Part shown: positions 1 to 9,028 of the stretch, one piece after another | Position numbering within the stretch: position 1 is the first letter of the stretch | Layout of the letters: every line of letters starts with the position of its first letter | Source of the DNA: Providencia rettgeri | Lineage (GTDB): Bacteria; Pseudomonadota; Gammaproteobacteria; Enterobacterales; Enterobacteriaceae | NCBI RefSeq assembly: GCF_001874625.1 | Contig: NZ_CP017671.1 | Coordinates: forward strand, 806,001-870,000 | Direction of reading: 5' to 3' | Length of the DNA stretch: 64,000 bases | The notes under the pieces: generated by a model | What the model was told of the DNA's origin: nothing | The model's input: the letters and a program-made list of their open reading frames with translations, nothing else | Databases searched by the model: none | Program-made: the position numbers and the translations under genes

Positions 1-1
1 T

Positions 2-748
2 GCTGGGTCATATTTTGGCGCCAAGTTTACACTGATGCCAATGTTTCGGATCCCCGTGAAGCTCAAAAAGGTCAATACTGCATCCCCTCTAACCCAAAAC
101 CATGATGTGGCGAAAAGACGTTTTAAACTTGGTATGGTGATTTTTACTTTAGCCATTGCTTGGGGTTTTTATACGTTGCTTGATTCTCCAGTGATGGGGT
201 TCGCGATTTTATGTGGGATAGGTTTTGGTTTATTAATTGAGCGAGCTCAGATCTGCTTTACTTCTGCGTTTCGTGATCTTTGGATCACGGGGCGTACGCA
301 TATGGCGAAAGCAATTATTATCGGCATGGCGGTTAGTGCCGTGGGGATTTTTAGCTACGTACAATTAGGTGCTACACCTAAAATCCTATGGGCAGGCCCG
401 AATGCAGTAATTGGTGGTCTATTATTTGGCTTTGGTATCGTTCTTGCTGGTGGTTGTGAAACGGGCTGGATGTATCGTGCTGTTGAAGGCCAAGTTCATT
501 ATTGGTGGGTTGGCTTCGGTAATATTATTGGCGCAACAGTTCTTGCTTATTATTGGGATGATTTGGGCCCTTGGTTGGCCACTGATTTTGATAAAGTTAA
601 TCTATTAGAAACTTTTGGGCCAGAAGGTGGTTTATTGGTTACTTATGCATTATTAGCGGTAGCGTTTGTGCTGATGCTGTTATGGGAAAAACACTTTTTC
701 CGTAAACGAGAGCAAAAGTCATCGAATACATCCGTGGAGGCAGTATGA
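2..748 (+). CDS. yedE: YeeE/YedE family inner-membrane transporter, 5' truncated by window
   Basis: Integral membrane protein of the YeeE/YedE family, whose members import thiosulfate or are tied to sulfur/selenium metabolism. The reading frame is open from base 2 with no start codon, so the gene begins before the window; an internal ATG at 35 is probably not the start. The visible 249 residues hold several hydrophobic helices and the family's conserved Gly-Gly-Cys segment (GGCETGW), and end in a charged cytoplasmic tail. The stop overlaps the yedF start in ATGA, so the two are translationally coupled. That pairing with a TusA-like protein supports sulfur or selenium handling. The exact substrate cannot be read from sequence. 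Confidence 0.85.
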   Translation, partial: AGSYFGAKFTLMPMFRIPVKLKKVNTASPLTQNHDVAKRRFKLGMVIFTLAIAWGFYTLLDSPVMGFAILCGIGFGLLIERAQICFTSAFRDLWITGRTHMAKAIIIGMAVSAVGIFSYVQLGATPKILWAGPNAVIGGLLFGFGIVLAGGCETGWMYRAVEGQVHYWWVGFGNIIGATVLAYYWDDLGPWLATDFDKVNLLETFGPEGGLLVTYALLAVAFVLMLLWEKHFFRKREQKSSNTSVEAV

Positions 749-984
749 ACAAGAAAGACATTATCCCTGATTACCGCTTAGATATGGTTGGAGAACCTTG
801 TCCATATCCTGCTGTAGCAACGTTAGAGGCTATGCCATCACTGAAAAGCGGTGAAATCTTAGAAGTGGTAAGTGACTGCCCCCAGTCAATTAATAATATC
901 CCACTAGATGCGAAAAATTATGGTTATACGGTGTTGGATATTCAACAGGATGGGCCGACTATTCGTTATCTTATCCAAAAATAA
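745..984 (+). CDS. yedF: TusA/YedF family sulfurtransferase-like protein
   Basis: Small (79 aa) cytoplasmic protein of the TusA/SirA/YedF family. The N-terminal signature is visible: a beta strand followed by GEPCPYP with the conserved Cys of the CPxP motif near residue 19, which carries sulfur as persulfide in TusA. Length matches E. coli YedF (77 aa). The start overlaps the yedE stop by 4 bp (ATGA), with a GGAGG-type ribosome site in the yedE 3' end. It probably hands sulfur or selenium to, or receives it from, the product of the adjacent transporter; that role is inference. Confidence 0.9.
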   Translation: MNKKDIIPDYRLDMVGEPCPYPAVATLEAMPSLKSGEILEVVSDCPQSINNIPLDAKNYGYTVLDIQQDGPTIRYLIQK

Positions 985-987
985 CAG

Positions 988-1502
988 ATACCCGTCATAC
1001 TTCGCGCTGTAGCGTTGTTGACCGCTCTCACCGCCCCTAGTCACATACTTTTGTATGCTCCTAGGGTTCGGTTCGCTTGTCGCCTAGCTACAACCCGAAT
1101 TATATAGGGTATCCAAATGGTATTGTTATATTTTGCGTCGGGGCGCTGCCGACTGTAACGACAGCCCTAGTCACATACTTTTGTATGCTCCTAGGGTTCG
1201 GTTCACTTATCGCCTAGCTACCACCCGAATTATATAGGGTATCCAAATGGTATTGTTATATTTTGCGCCGGGGCGCTGCCGACTGTAACGACAGCCCTAG
1301 TCACATACTTTTGTATGCTCCTAGGGTTCGGTTCGCTTGTCGGCTAGCTACCACCCGAATTATATAGGGTATCCAAATGGTATTGTTATATTTTGCGCCG
1401 GGGCGCTGCCGACTGTAACGACAGCCCTAGTCATATACTTTTGTATACCCCTAGGGTTCGGTTCGCTTGTCGCCTAGCTACGGCACAAATTATTTAAGGT
1501 AT
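988..1502 (+). repeat. Tandem array of four ERIC (IRU) elements, 130-bp period
   Basis: Four head-to-tail copies of an element of about 125 bp. Each has the ERIC core palindrome (CCCTAGTCACATAC ... GTATGCTCCTAGGG), the TCGCTTGTCGCCTAGCTAC segment and the AATTATATAGGGTAT end. The last end-motif recurs at 1101, 1231, 1361 and 1491, an exact 130-bp period. Copy 1 has a canonical left end (TACCCGTCATACTTC); copies 2-4 share a different left part and are nearly identical to each other, so they look amplified from one unit. The array fills the convergent space between yedF and the acetyltransferase gene. Confidence 0.85.
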
Positions 1503-1581
1503 ATTAGTGACTTACCATTCAATTTATTAAAATATTTAAATTGCAGATGGGTTTATGAGTAAAATATCGACAGATGTTCAG

Positions 1582-2091
1582 TTAATCTTCTTGCCAATTT
1601 GTAATATCAAGGACTAATTCACACTCATCGTCAATATATCCCCCTGTAGGGACAAAACCGAGCTTTTTGTAAAATTCGAATGGGCTTTCCTCCCCTTCGC
1701 CACAACTGTTATAAAGGCGCGGATAGCCTTTCTTTTTTAGATAAGCAATGACTTGAAGTAATGCTTCGCGACCAAACCCTAGTTTTTGATAGGGTTCCGC
1801 AATCATAAAGCGCCACAGCATAATGCCATCATATTCTAATTCATCATCATCTAAACCAGAGTGAAGCATGATAAAGCCAACAGGGACATCATCTGCGTAA
1901 ATTCCTCGGTACCACGCACAACTAGAAAATTGTGCTTCGACCATAGAATAAGCATTATCTGCCACCATATTACGTTGTGCTTCACTAAGGGTATGACTTA
2001 GTAAGCAAATTTCAGAGAAATTATCAGCAGTGATTTTTTGCAAGGTGACCAGTGAATTTTCATCCACTTCAGGTTCGATGAGCTCTTTCAT
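1582..2091 (-). CDS. GNAT family N-acetyltransferase
   Basis: A 169-residue GCN5-related N-acetyltransferase using acetyl-CoA. Motif A, the pyrophosphate-binding loop, is seen as QKLGFGREALL near residues 104-114. It is followed by a typical C-terminal block (SPFEFYKKLGFVPTG) in which the Tyr-Lys-Lys-Leu-Gly-Phe segment is the usual beta6/alpha4 region. The acidic surface and length resemble spermidine/spermine N-acetyltransferases of the BltD/PaiA type, but the substrate is not certain. Monocistronic; downstream lies the ERIC array, and upstream a terminator isolates it from rdgC. Confidence 0.85.
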   Translation of the reverse strand: MKELIEPEVDENSLVTLQKITADNFSEICLLSHTLSEAQRNMVADNAYSMVEAQFSSCAWYRGIYADDVPVGFIMLHSGLDDDELEYDGIMLWRFMIAEPYQKLGFGREALLQVIAYLKKKGYPRLYNSCGEGEESPFEFYKKLGFVPTGGYIDDECELVLDITNWQED

Positions 2092-2272
2092 AACAATTCC
2101 TTCGATAGAATATTGACCATAGCTCCAATGATGGAGGTTATTATTTATTATTTTTGTTTAACAAACTAAGTATCAAATAAATTGGTAGTGTGGATGTAAT
2201 TTAATCAACCAGAGATTGAGTGAGCAGTCAATGACTTAATTGTGGCTATGTAAGCAGGGTCTAAAAAGAAAT

Positions 2273-2299
2273 GGCAACTTAGTTAGGTAATAAGTTGCC
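2273..2299 (-). terminator. rdgC Rho-independent terminator
   Basis: Perfect 9-bp stem (GGCAACTTA / TAAGTTGCC) followed on the minus strand by a T-rich run (ATTTCTTTTT). Lies about 30 bp past the rdgC stop. Confidence 0.75.
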
Positions 2300-2330
2300 A
2301 CCGTGAGATGAAAGGGAACCTGAAGGAAAA

Positions 2331-3236
2331 TTAGTGCTCGGCTTCGCCACCTAACACATCAATTAAACGGGCGATCAAAGCGCTAAGTTCGCCGGTCATT
2401 AACACATAGTCCGCATCAAATTTTTGGGCGAAATCTTCTTTCGCAATATCATCGTTTTGACCTTTTAATGTATCGCTAAATTTTAACCTTTTTAGTGAGC
2501 CATCATCAGATAACATAAACTGAATTCTTTCTTCCCAATCTAACGCTAACTTAGTGACTAATTTGCCCGCTTCGATATGAGTTGTAATTTCATCAGAAAT
2601 TAAATCTTGTTTTTTACAACGGATAATTCCGCCTTCTTCTAGGATGGCTTTAAGTTCTGCTTCATCCATTACCGCGAAACCTTGTGGTAATGAGCCAGAA
2701 CGAACCCATTCGGTTAGTGTGAGTTCTATTGGGTCTTTAAATGTAAGTGGAACTACGGGTAAAGACCCTAAGCTTTTACGTAACAAAGCAAGGTTGTCTT
2801 CTGCACGTTTTGCACTGGCGGCATCAACAATAATTAATTGATTGACGGTGTCGATCCAAATATAGGTTTTGCTAAACTTACTGAATGCACGGGGAAGCAG
2901 AGTATGCACGACTTCATCTTTTAAGGCGTCTTTTTCTGTTTTCTTTAATTTGCGGCCTTGGTCTGCTTCTAGTTTTTCAATTTTATCCTGTACTTCTTGC
3001 TTAATTACAGGAGATGGCAGTATTTTTTCTTCTTTTTTTGCACAAATGAGAATTTGATTGCCTGCTACATGGGTCAAGGCGTCTGCGCCATTCATCGGTG
3101 CTACCCAGCCTGTTTGCATCATATCTTGGCTGCCACAAGGGTGATAGGCAAGTGAGGCAAGCTGTTTTTCCAGATCATCAGCGGAGAGTGCCAAATCCCG
3201 ATTCAGGCGATAGACTAATATATTCTTGAACCACAT
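2331..3236 (-). CDS. rdgC: Recombination-associated protein RdgC
   Basis: RdgC, a nucleoid-associated DNA-binding protein that forms a ring dimer around duplex DNA and restrains RecA-promoted strand exchange. The 301-aa length matches E. coli (303 aa). The N-terminus [14 protein letters not shown] and the basic central segment are typical of the family. It lies divergently next to mak, the same arrangement as in E. coli, which supports the assignment. The start codon is followed immediately by the conserved Trp-Phe-Lys, so no alternative start is likely. Confidence 0.97.
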   Translation of the reverse strand: MWFKNILVYRLNRDLALSADDLEKQLASLAYHPCGSQDMMQTGWVAPMNGADALTHVAGNQILICAKKEEKILPSPVIKQEVQDKIEKLEADQGRKLKKTEKDALKDEVVHTLLPRAFSKFSKTYIWIDTVNQLIIVDAASAKRAEDNLALLRKSLGSLPVVPLTFKDPIELTLTEWVRSGSLPQGFAVMDEAELKAILEEGGIIRCKKQDLISDEITTHIEAGKLVTKLALDWEERIQFMLSDDGSLKRLKFSDTLKGQNDDIAKEDFAQKFDADYVLMTGELSALIARLIDVLGGEAEH

Positions 3237-3426
3237 GAAAAACCTACCTTTGTTAATAAATAGCCAATTAGAGCAAGGGGCTATGATAGCGAATTGTCCG
3301 TTATTAAGCGAAAAAAAATGTGTTTAGGCTTTGTCGTCCACAATTTTAATGTCTAAGCCTTGAAAATATTGATGAAGACAAGCCATGATAACCAGATAAA
3401 TGAAAAAAACATTAGAGAGCATCATT

Positions 3427-4332
3427 ATGAGAATAGGTATTGACCTTGGTGGTACAAAAATTGAAGTGATTGCACTAGATAATAACGGTGAAACGCTATT
3501 TCGTAAGCGGGTCCCTACTCCTAGGGGGGATTATGATGCGACACTTAGGGCCATTGCAAGTTTAGTGAGTGATGCGGAAACTGCGACAGGGCAGTCAGGG
3601 AGCGTTGGCGTTGGGATCCCAGGAACATTATCCCCCGTGACAGGAAGGGTTAAAAATGCCAATTCAACATGGTTAAATGGTCAATTTTTTGATGCAGATT
3701 TAGGTCAATTACTAGGACGACCCGTTAAAATTGCTAATGATGCGAATTGTTTAGCGGTATCAGAAGCGATTGATGGGGCTGGAGCTGGCGGAAAAGTTGT
3801 TTTTGCGGTGATTATTGGTACGGGGTGTGGTGCAGGGGTGGCAATCAATGGGCAAGTTCACTCTGGCGGCAATGGTGTAGCTGGGGAGTGGGGGCATAAT
3901 CCTCTACCTTGGCAAGATGACCAAGATAGGCTATTTATTGCTGAAGAGCATTGTTATTGTGGGCTAAATGGCTGTACAGAGCAGTTTGTTTCAGGGACGG
4001 GGTTTATCGCTGATTATAAAAAGTTAGCAGGAGAATCTAAGACTGGAATAGAAATTATTCAGTTGGCGCAAAATGGTAACAAGCACGCCATCAAAGCATT
4101 TGAAAATTACCAGAATCGCCTCGCGAAAGCCTTGGCTCAAGCTGTTAACATGTTAGACCCTGATGTTATTGTGCTAGGTGGGGGGATGAGCAACGTGGAT
4201 GCGTTGTATGTCAATTTGCCTGAAAAAATACGCCAGTGGGTATTTGGTCGGGAGTTCGATACACCAATTCGTAAAGCCGCGCATGGCGATTCTAGTGGCG
4301 TGCGCGGTGCTGCATGGCTATTTTCCGCCTAA
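3427..4332 (+). CDS. mak: Fructokinase / ROK-family sugar kinase Mak
   Basis: ROK-family ATP-dependent hexokinase acting on fructose (manno(fructo)kinase in E. coli). The N-terminal phosphate-binding loop is IGIDLGGTK. The ROK zinc-binding cluster is [12 protein letters not shown] near residues 176-187, and the catalytic region contains IIGTGCGAG and [10 protein letters not shown] start at the ATG at 3427 (301 aa), which gives the E. coli N-terminus [11 protein letters not shown] and has GAGAG upstream; an ATG at 3400 would add nine unconserved residues. Divergent from rdgC. Confidence 0.95.
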   Translation: MRIGIDLGGTKIEVIALDNNGETLFRKRVPTPRGDYDATLRAIASLVSDAETATGQSGSVGVGIPGTLSPVTGRVKNANSTWLNGQFFDADLGQLLGRPVKIANDANCLAVSEAIDGAGAGGKVVFAVIIGTGCGAGVAINGQVHSGGNGVAGEWGHNPLPWQDDQDRLFIAEEHCYCGLNGCTEQFVSGTGFIADYKKLAGESKTGIEIIQLAQNGNKHAIKAFENYQNRLAKALAQAVNMLDPDVIVLGGGMSNVDALYVNLPEKIRQWVFGREFDTPIRKAAHGDSSGVRGAAWLFSA

Positions 4333-4335
4333 TTC

Positions 4336-4425
4336 CAATATGTGTTATTGGCTACACTCTGCGAATCGGGCCATATACATTAGTATATGGCCCACGTTAT
4401 CCTCTTTTGTCGCCTAACGATAAAG
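4336..4425 (+). repeat. Degenerate ERIC-like element with perfect hairpin
   Basis: Sequence just after mak keeps the ERIC layout (TTGGCTACACTC, a central palindrome, ATCCTCTTTTGTCGCC) but is shortened. Its centre is a perfect 11-bp stem with a 4-nt loop at 4368-4393 (GGGCCATATAC/GTATATGGCCC), which may also act as the mak transcript end. Assignment to ERIC is by pattern only. Confidence 0.45.
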
Positions 4426-4429
4426 CAAA

Positions 4430-4939
4430 ATTTCAGCAAATAATTTAGAGGATTAATTATAATTCAGTATTTAAATAGTTTTTATATTACTTAAATTAAA
4501 TTTAGGTTAATTAAAATACTATTTAAGTTGTGATACTTATTAAGTCACGTAGGTAACATGGCTAATTATTTTATTTATCAAATTTAATAATATTTTAATG
4601 CCTATTATGTATAGAAAATAGGGAGTGATTTAAATCACAGTTCTCTTTCTCTTCAAAAAATAGATTCAGCAAAATAACTTCAATTATTTGATGTGAATTT
4701 GTCACTATTAATTCATTTTTGTGACCGATATAAAAATCAGGCTTGATAAAAAGATGAAAACCGTGATTTAGTCACAAAAAATGGTTACTGTTTGCAGTGT
4801 ATTATCATTAAAGATTGATGCTATGCACATAGTGTAAATTTTTAACGCTATTTTTGTTTGTTAATTGTTCAATAGCGCGGGATGAAAATACAAATTTGAG
4901 AGGCGATTTTCTCTCAGTAATGGCAACGAAGGGGATTAC
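4430..4939 (+). promoter_or_regulatory. Long AT-rich cpdB control region with CRP-like palindromes
   Basis: Gene-free leader of about 500 bp before cpdB. It contains a near-consensus CRP-type site (AGTGATTTAAATCACA, 4624-4639) and two further GTGA-N5-TCAC palindromes at 4693-4705 and 4763-4775. The three are spaced 68 and 70 bp apart. Only the first has the N6 spacing CRP prefers. No small gene is visible here. Regulation by cAMP-CRP is inference. Confidence 0.5.
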
Positions 4940-6889
4940 ATGAATAAAGTATTGAAGCTTTCAACGCTTGCTATGCTAGTCGCATTTAATGCGAATGCCG
5001 CAACGGTTGATTTACGAGTGATGGAAACATCAGATGTTCACAGTAACTTGATTGATTTTGATTATTATAGAGACAAGCCAACCGAACAGTTTGGATATGT
5101 ACGTACGGCAACACTGATTAATGCCGCAAAAAAAGAAGCAACAAACTCTGTATTAGTCGATAACGGAGACTTAATCCAAGGTAGTCCACTGGCTGACTAT
5201 ATTGTTGGCGAAGGTTTAAAAGAGGGTGAGTCGCATCCGGCACATAAACTATTAAATACGATGGGTTACACAGTAGGTAATTTTGGTAACCACGAATTCA
5301 ACTTTGGATTAGATTTCCTGCATAAAGCAATTAAAGGTGCTAAATTCCCATACATCAATGCGAATATTATTGATGCAAAAACAGGTGAAAATTACTTTAA
5401 CCCATACATTATTGTTGATACACCTGTTAAAGATAGGGATGGTAAAACACACACCATCAAAATTGGTTACATCGGCTTTGTACCACCACAAATTCTAATT
5501 TGGGATAAGCCAAATCTAGAAGGTAAGGTTTTAGTGAATGATATCACTGAAACTGCGAAAAAATTTGTTCCTCAAATGAAAAAAGAGGGAGCCGATTTAG
5601 TCGTTGCTATTCCTCACTCAGGCTTCTCTCAAGAGCCTTATAAAGCAATGGCTGAAAACTCAGTGTATTACCTCAGTGAAGTTCCAGGTATCGATGCCAT
5701 CATGTTTGGCCATTCACACGGTGTATTCCCAAGCAAAGACTTTAGCGATATTAAAGGTGTTGACGTTACAAAAGGTACAGTCAATGGTGTACCTGCGGTA
5801 ATGCCAGGTCAATGGGGCGATCATTTAGGTGTCGTTGATTTAGTCGTAAATAATGATGATGGCGGTTGGAAAGTTGTCGATGCGACAGCTCACGCGCGCC
5901 CTGTTTATGATAAGCCTAATAAGAAAGCCCTTGTTGAGCGAGATGAATCTCTCGCTAAAATTATCGATAAAGAACACCAAGATACGCGTAAATTTGTTGG
6001 TAAACACATCGGTAAAGCATCTGAAAATATGTACAGCTATTTAGCGTTGGTTCAAAGTGACCCAACTGTACAAATTGTTAACGATGCCCAAGTTGATTAC
6101 ACCAAAAACTTTATTCAGGGTGACCCAGACCTTGCTGATTTACCTGTTTTAGCAGCTGCTGCACCATTTAAAGCGGGTGGACGTAAAAATTCTCCAACTG
6201 AGTTTATTGAAGTTGAAAAAGGGGATTTAACCTTCCGTAATGCGGCAGATTTATATTTATATCCGAACACACTTGTTGTTGTTAAAGCAACTGGTGCAGA
6301 TGTTGTGGAATGGTTAGAATGTTCTGCGGGGATGTTTAATCAAATTGACCCACAATCAACAGCACCACAAAGCTTACTAAATTGGAATGGTTTCAGAACT
6401 TATAATTTTGATACTATCAGCGGTGTAAATTACCAAATCGACCTGACGCAGCCTGCAAAATATGATGTTGATTGCCAAACGATTAATAAAGATGCTAACC
6501 GAATCAAAAATGTAACCTATCAAGGTAAACCAATTGATCCTAAAGCAACTTTCTTAGTGGCAACGAATAACTATCGTGGCTACGGCGGTAAATTTGCGGG
6601 AACAGGTGAGAATAATATTGCATTTGCTTCCCCTGATGAAAACCGTTCTATTTTAGCTGCATATATCGCTAAAGAGTCTAAAGATAAAGGGCAAATCGCT
6701 ACCAAGGCGGCTAATAATTGGTCATTTACACCAATTAAAACAGACAAAAAGCTGGATGTACGTTTTGAAACTGCGCCAAGTGAAAAAGCAGCAAACTTTA
6801 TCAAAGAAAATGCTCAGTACCCAATGAAACAGGTTGGTACTGATGAGATTGGCTTTGCTATTTACCAAGTTGATTTAACAGCTAAGTAA
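4940..6889 (+). CDS. cpdB: Periplasmic 2',3'-cyclic-nucleotide 2'-phosphodiesterase/3'-nucleotidase
   Basis: Bifunctional periplasmic enzyme that opens 2',3'-cyclic nucleotides to 3'-NMPs and removes the 3'-phosphate, salvaging nucleosides from RNA breakdown. A signal peptide occupies residues 1-20 (hydrophobic core, cleavage after NANA). The metallophosphatase motifs are in order: [25 protein letters not shown], then GHSHG. A 5'-nucleotidase C-terminal domain follows (about 350-600), with the substrate-stacking region [10 protein letters not shown]. Length 649 aa matches E. coli CpdB (647). AAGGGGATT precedes the ATG. Transcribed alone between a long control region and a strong terminator. 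Confidence 0.96.
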   Translation: MNKVLKLSTLAMLVAFNANAATVDLRVMETSDVHSNLIDFDYYRDKPTEQFGYVRTATLINAAKKEATNSVLVDNGDLIQGSPLADYIVGEGLKEGESHPAHKLLNTMGYTVGNFGNHEFNFGLDFLHKAIKGAKFPYINANIIDAKTGENYFNPYIIVDTPVKDRDGKTHTIKIGYIGFVPPQILIWDKPNLEGKVLVNDITETAKKFVPQMKKEGADLVVAIPHSGFSQEPYKAMAENSVYYLSEVPGIDAIMFGHSHGVFPSKDFSDIKGVDVTKGTVNGVPAVMPGQWGDHLGVVDLVVNNDDGGWKVVDATAHARPVYDKPNKKALVERDESLAKIIDKEHQDTRKFVGKHIGKASENMYSYLALVQSDPTVQIVNDAQVDYTKNFIQGDPDLADLPVLAAAAPFKAGGRKNSPTEFIEVEKGDLTFRNAADLYLYPNTLVVVKATGADVVEWLECSAGMFNQIDPQSTAPQSLLNWNGFRTYNFDTISGVNYQIDLTQPAKYDVDCQTINKDANRIKNVTYQGKPIDPKATFLVATNNYRGYGGKFAGTGENNIAFASPDENRSILAAYIAKESKDKGQIATKAANNWSFTPIKTDKKLDVRFETAPSEKAANFIKENAQYPMKQVGTDEIGFAIYQVDLTAK

Positions 6890-6913
6890 TTATTCAAGTA
6901 GTTATCTGAGTTT

Positions 6914-6940
6914 AAGCCTACCGTTTGGTGGGCTTTTTTA
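6914..6940 (+). terminator. cpdB terminator
   Basis: Stem AAGCCTACC/GGTGGGCTT with a GTTT loop followed by six T residues, 25 bp past the cpdB stop. Confidence 0.85.
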
Positions 6941-7093
6941 TATTTATAAATTGGTTAATATAGAGATAATATGCTTGAAGTGTTGCTAGATAAAATGAGT
7001 CTTACAAACTTGTTATTTTGGATAAATAATGCTCGGAATATTATGACTGTATTTAAATTAAATATTCCGAGCTATTTTAATATTAAAAATAAA

Positions 7094-7393
7094 TTATTCA
7101 TAAAAAACATTCAACATCGGTAGTTTTGTATTTTTGTCATATTCGACTTTAACATAATCAGACTCTACAGTTTTGCCTCCACGTAAAGAACCTGTTATTG
7201 ATATATCTTTTCCTTTTCGATAACACTTAATATTGACTTGCTCTTTACTTTCCATATTTATAGAGCATTGAGGTTCATAGACATAGCCTGTAAATGTAAT
7301 TGCACCTCCTGAATAATTATTACTAGCATAGGTGAAAGAAAAACTTGAAAGGATTATAGCAATAGCAGATGTTAGCAAAGATAAACATTTCAT
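7094..7393 (-). CDS. Short fimbrial-subunit-like secreted protein
   Basis: A 99-residue protein with a clear signal peptide (about residues 1-23, cleavage near TYA-S). The mature start GGAITFTGYVYEPQC matches the N-terminal strand of type 1/chaperone-usher pilins (GxIxFxGxIvepxC). Two cysteines, about 43 and 57, could form the usual pilin disulfide. It is only about half a normal major pilin (roughly 170-180 aa) and no chaperone or usher gene is nearby. It has a strong ribosome site (AAGGGGGGTGG) before the ATG, suggesting it is expressed. It may be a minor or orphan pilin-like protein or a decayed remnant; function unknown. Confidence 0.7.
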   Translation of the reverse strand: MKCLSLLTSAIAIILSSFSFTYASNNYSGGAITFTGYVYEPQCSINMESKEQVNIKCYRKGKDISITGSLRGGKTVESDYVKVEYDKNTKLPMLNVFYE

Positions 7394-7767
7394 AGTCCAC
7401 CCCCCTTAATAACACAAGCCACTATTATTAGTGCTTTTGTGTTCTTATTTCAGTGTAGTTCAAATATCGGCAATGCAAAATAAAAAATGAGAATATATTG
7501 AATGTTTTTTTATTGAATTTTATATGTGATTGATAATTACGTGTTTTTGTATTTCATTCTAATTGGGGGTTAAAAGGCAATGAAAGATGAAGGAGGAGAG
7601 TAGAATTGAAAATGTATCTTTTAGTTAAATGTTATTAATAGTTTTTCAATAATCATTGATAAATCTAGTTAGTTTGGATTAAGTTGCCATTTAATATTTT
7701 TGACACATTTAGAATTATTAGGTATCCCTGATGATGACGAAAATGTATTAACTTAAATTAGATTGAA
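7394..7767. other. Gene-free AT-rich spacer
   Basis: Between the fimbrial-like gene and the nitroreductase terminator. No ORF with a ribosome site, no RNA gene and no repeat copy recognised. It presumably holds the promoter of the fimbrial-like gene. Confidence 0.5.
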
Positions 7768-7808
7768 AAATAACCTTCCCACAAAAATATGCAGTAGGAA
7801 GGTTATTT
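7768..7808 (-). terminator. Nitroreductase gene terminator
   Basis: Perfect 12-bp stem (AAATAACCTTCC/GGAAGGTTATTT) with a 17-nt loop and T-run on the minus strand, 15 bp past the stop at 7823. Confidence 0.8.
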
Positions 7809-7822
7809 GAAAGTTTTGTATA

Positions 7823-8422
7823 TTATTTGAAAACTTTAAAACGCACTTCGTCAGCCATAAAGTCTTTATCACCAGCCGGCGCATTAATTGAGCCAAAAAC
7901 AAGTTGTGCACGTAATATCCAGTTAGCTGGCACATTCCACGTTTTTTGCACATCATTATCAATTAACGGGTTGTAGTGTTGTAATGAAGCACCAATATTT
8001 TCTTGTGATAATGCCGTCCATACTGCAAATTGTGCTATACCGCTAGCTTGTTCAGACCAAATGGGGAAATTATCTGCATATAATGGGAATTGTTCTTGTA
8101 AACCAGTCACAATATCTTGATCTTCGAAGAAAAGAACCGACCCCGCACCAGCAGCAAAACTATCAATTTTTTGTTCTGTTGCAGCAAAAGCTTGTTCAGG
8201 AACAATTTTACGTAATGCTTCTTTAGTTATGTTCCATAATTTTTTATGTTCCGCACCAAATAAAATCACAACACGTGAAGTTTGGGAGTTAAAGGATGAT
8301 GGAGAATGTTTTACTGCTTCTTTAATCAATTTTGTAACATGCTCTTCAGACACCGGCAAAGCATCGCCAAGGTTATAAATAGTACGGCGATTTTTAATCA
8401 TTTCGATAAATGCATTAGACAT
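7823..8422 (-). CDS. Nitroreductase family protein (Frm2/HmfA-like)
   Basis: A 199-residue FMN-dependent NAD(P)H oxidoreductase of the nitroreductase superfamily. The N-terminal RRTIYNLG and SPSSFNSQTSRVVILFG segments form the flavin-binding region. The C-terminal segment LFGSINAPAGDKDF is characteristic of the Frm2/fatty-acid-repression branch found in yeast and many bacteria. Acts in the cytosol on nitro-compounds or quinone-like substrates; the physiological substrate is unknown. Monocistronic, ending in a strong hairpin. Confidence 0.88.
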   Translation of the reverse strand: MSNAFIEMIKNRRTIYNLGDALPVSEEHVTKLIKEAVKHSPSSFNSQTSRVVILFGAEHKKLWNITKEALRKIVPEQAFAATEQKIDSFAAGAGSVLFFEDQDIVTGLQEQFPLYADNFPIWSEQASGIAQFAVWTALSQENIGASLQHYNPLIDNDVQKTWNVPANWILRAQLVFGSINAPAGDKDFMADEVRFKVFK

Positions 8423-9028
8423 TTTGGTCTCCTAGCTTTTCATTAGCGCACGGCATTATTATGGAATAAATTTAAGAAGCCGTAGTTTGTTTCAATGGTT
8501 ATTACTATAACGGGCTAGAGATAAAATCATAGAAAAAAAATTTAACGATAAGGTTCAAAATTTTGATTTAAGTTTTAAATATTATTATTTTCAATAATAT
8601 CAATTGATTAGGTGTTGTTTTTGTTGATCGTAGGAATATTATGGAATATAAATAGGAAAAATAAATTAAATTAAAAGAAAAAAATTGAGAGAGTAGAAAG
8701 ACCATCAATAATATATAAGTTCAAAAGAAAAACCCAATGGGGTGGCGTAAGACCCCACTAGGTAAAGTGATAAATAATTAAGCTCAATCTAGCTAGTTAA
8801 GGCCTTTGGTCATTTAAAATTTTGAGCCACCAAAGTTATCATTGATATATTTTTTGACTCATTCAGTGTGGTACAGTTTTGTTGGTTTAGCAAATTTAAG
8901 GTCAGCTTATTGCTCGTTGTTACAACCAATAAGCTGATACTATGGTTAATTGTTTTGTCATGCTCTCTCTGTATGGCTTAGCCTAGGATTTCAACAAATT
9001 AAGTGTGTACTCACTATCATAAAGGCAG
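8423..9028. other. Gene-free spacer with two hairpins
   Basis: 606 bp between the nitroreductase start and the sbcC stop. It has an inverted repeat TGGGGT/ACCCCA at 8738-8757, followed on the minus strand by a T-rich run (possible distal sbcC terminator). It also has a perfect 11-bp inverted repeat TCAGCTTATTG/CAATAAGCTGA at 8902-8937, whose interior is itself self-complementary. No convincing ORF. Confidence 0.5.

Noticed and set aside
988-1502. Regularly spaced repeats that could suggest a CRISPR array
   Set aside because: The whole 130-bp unit repeats with no unique spacers, it contains the ERIC core, and no cas genes are present.
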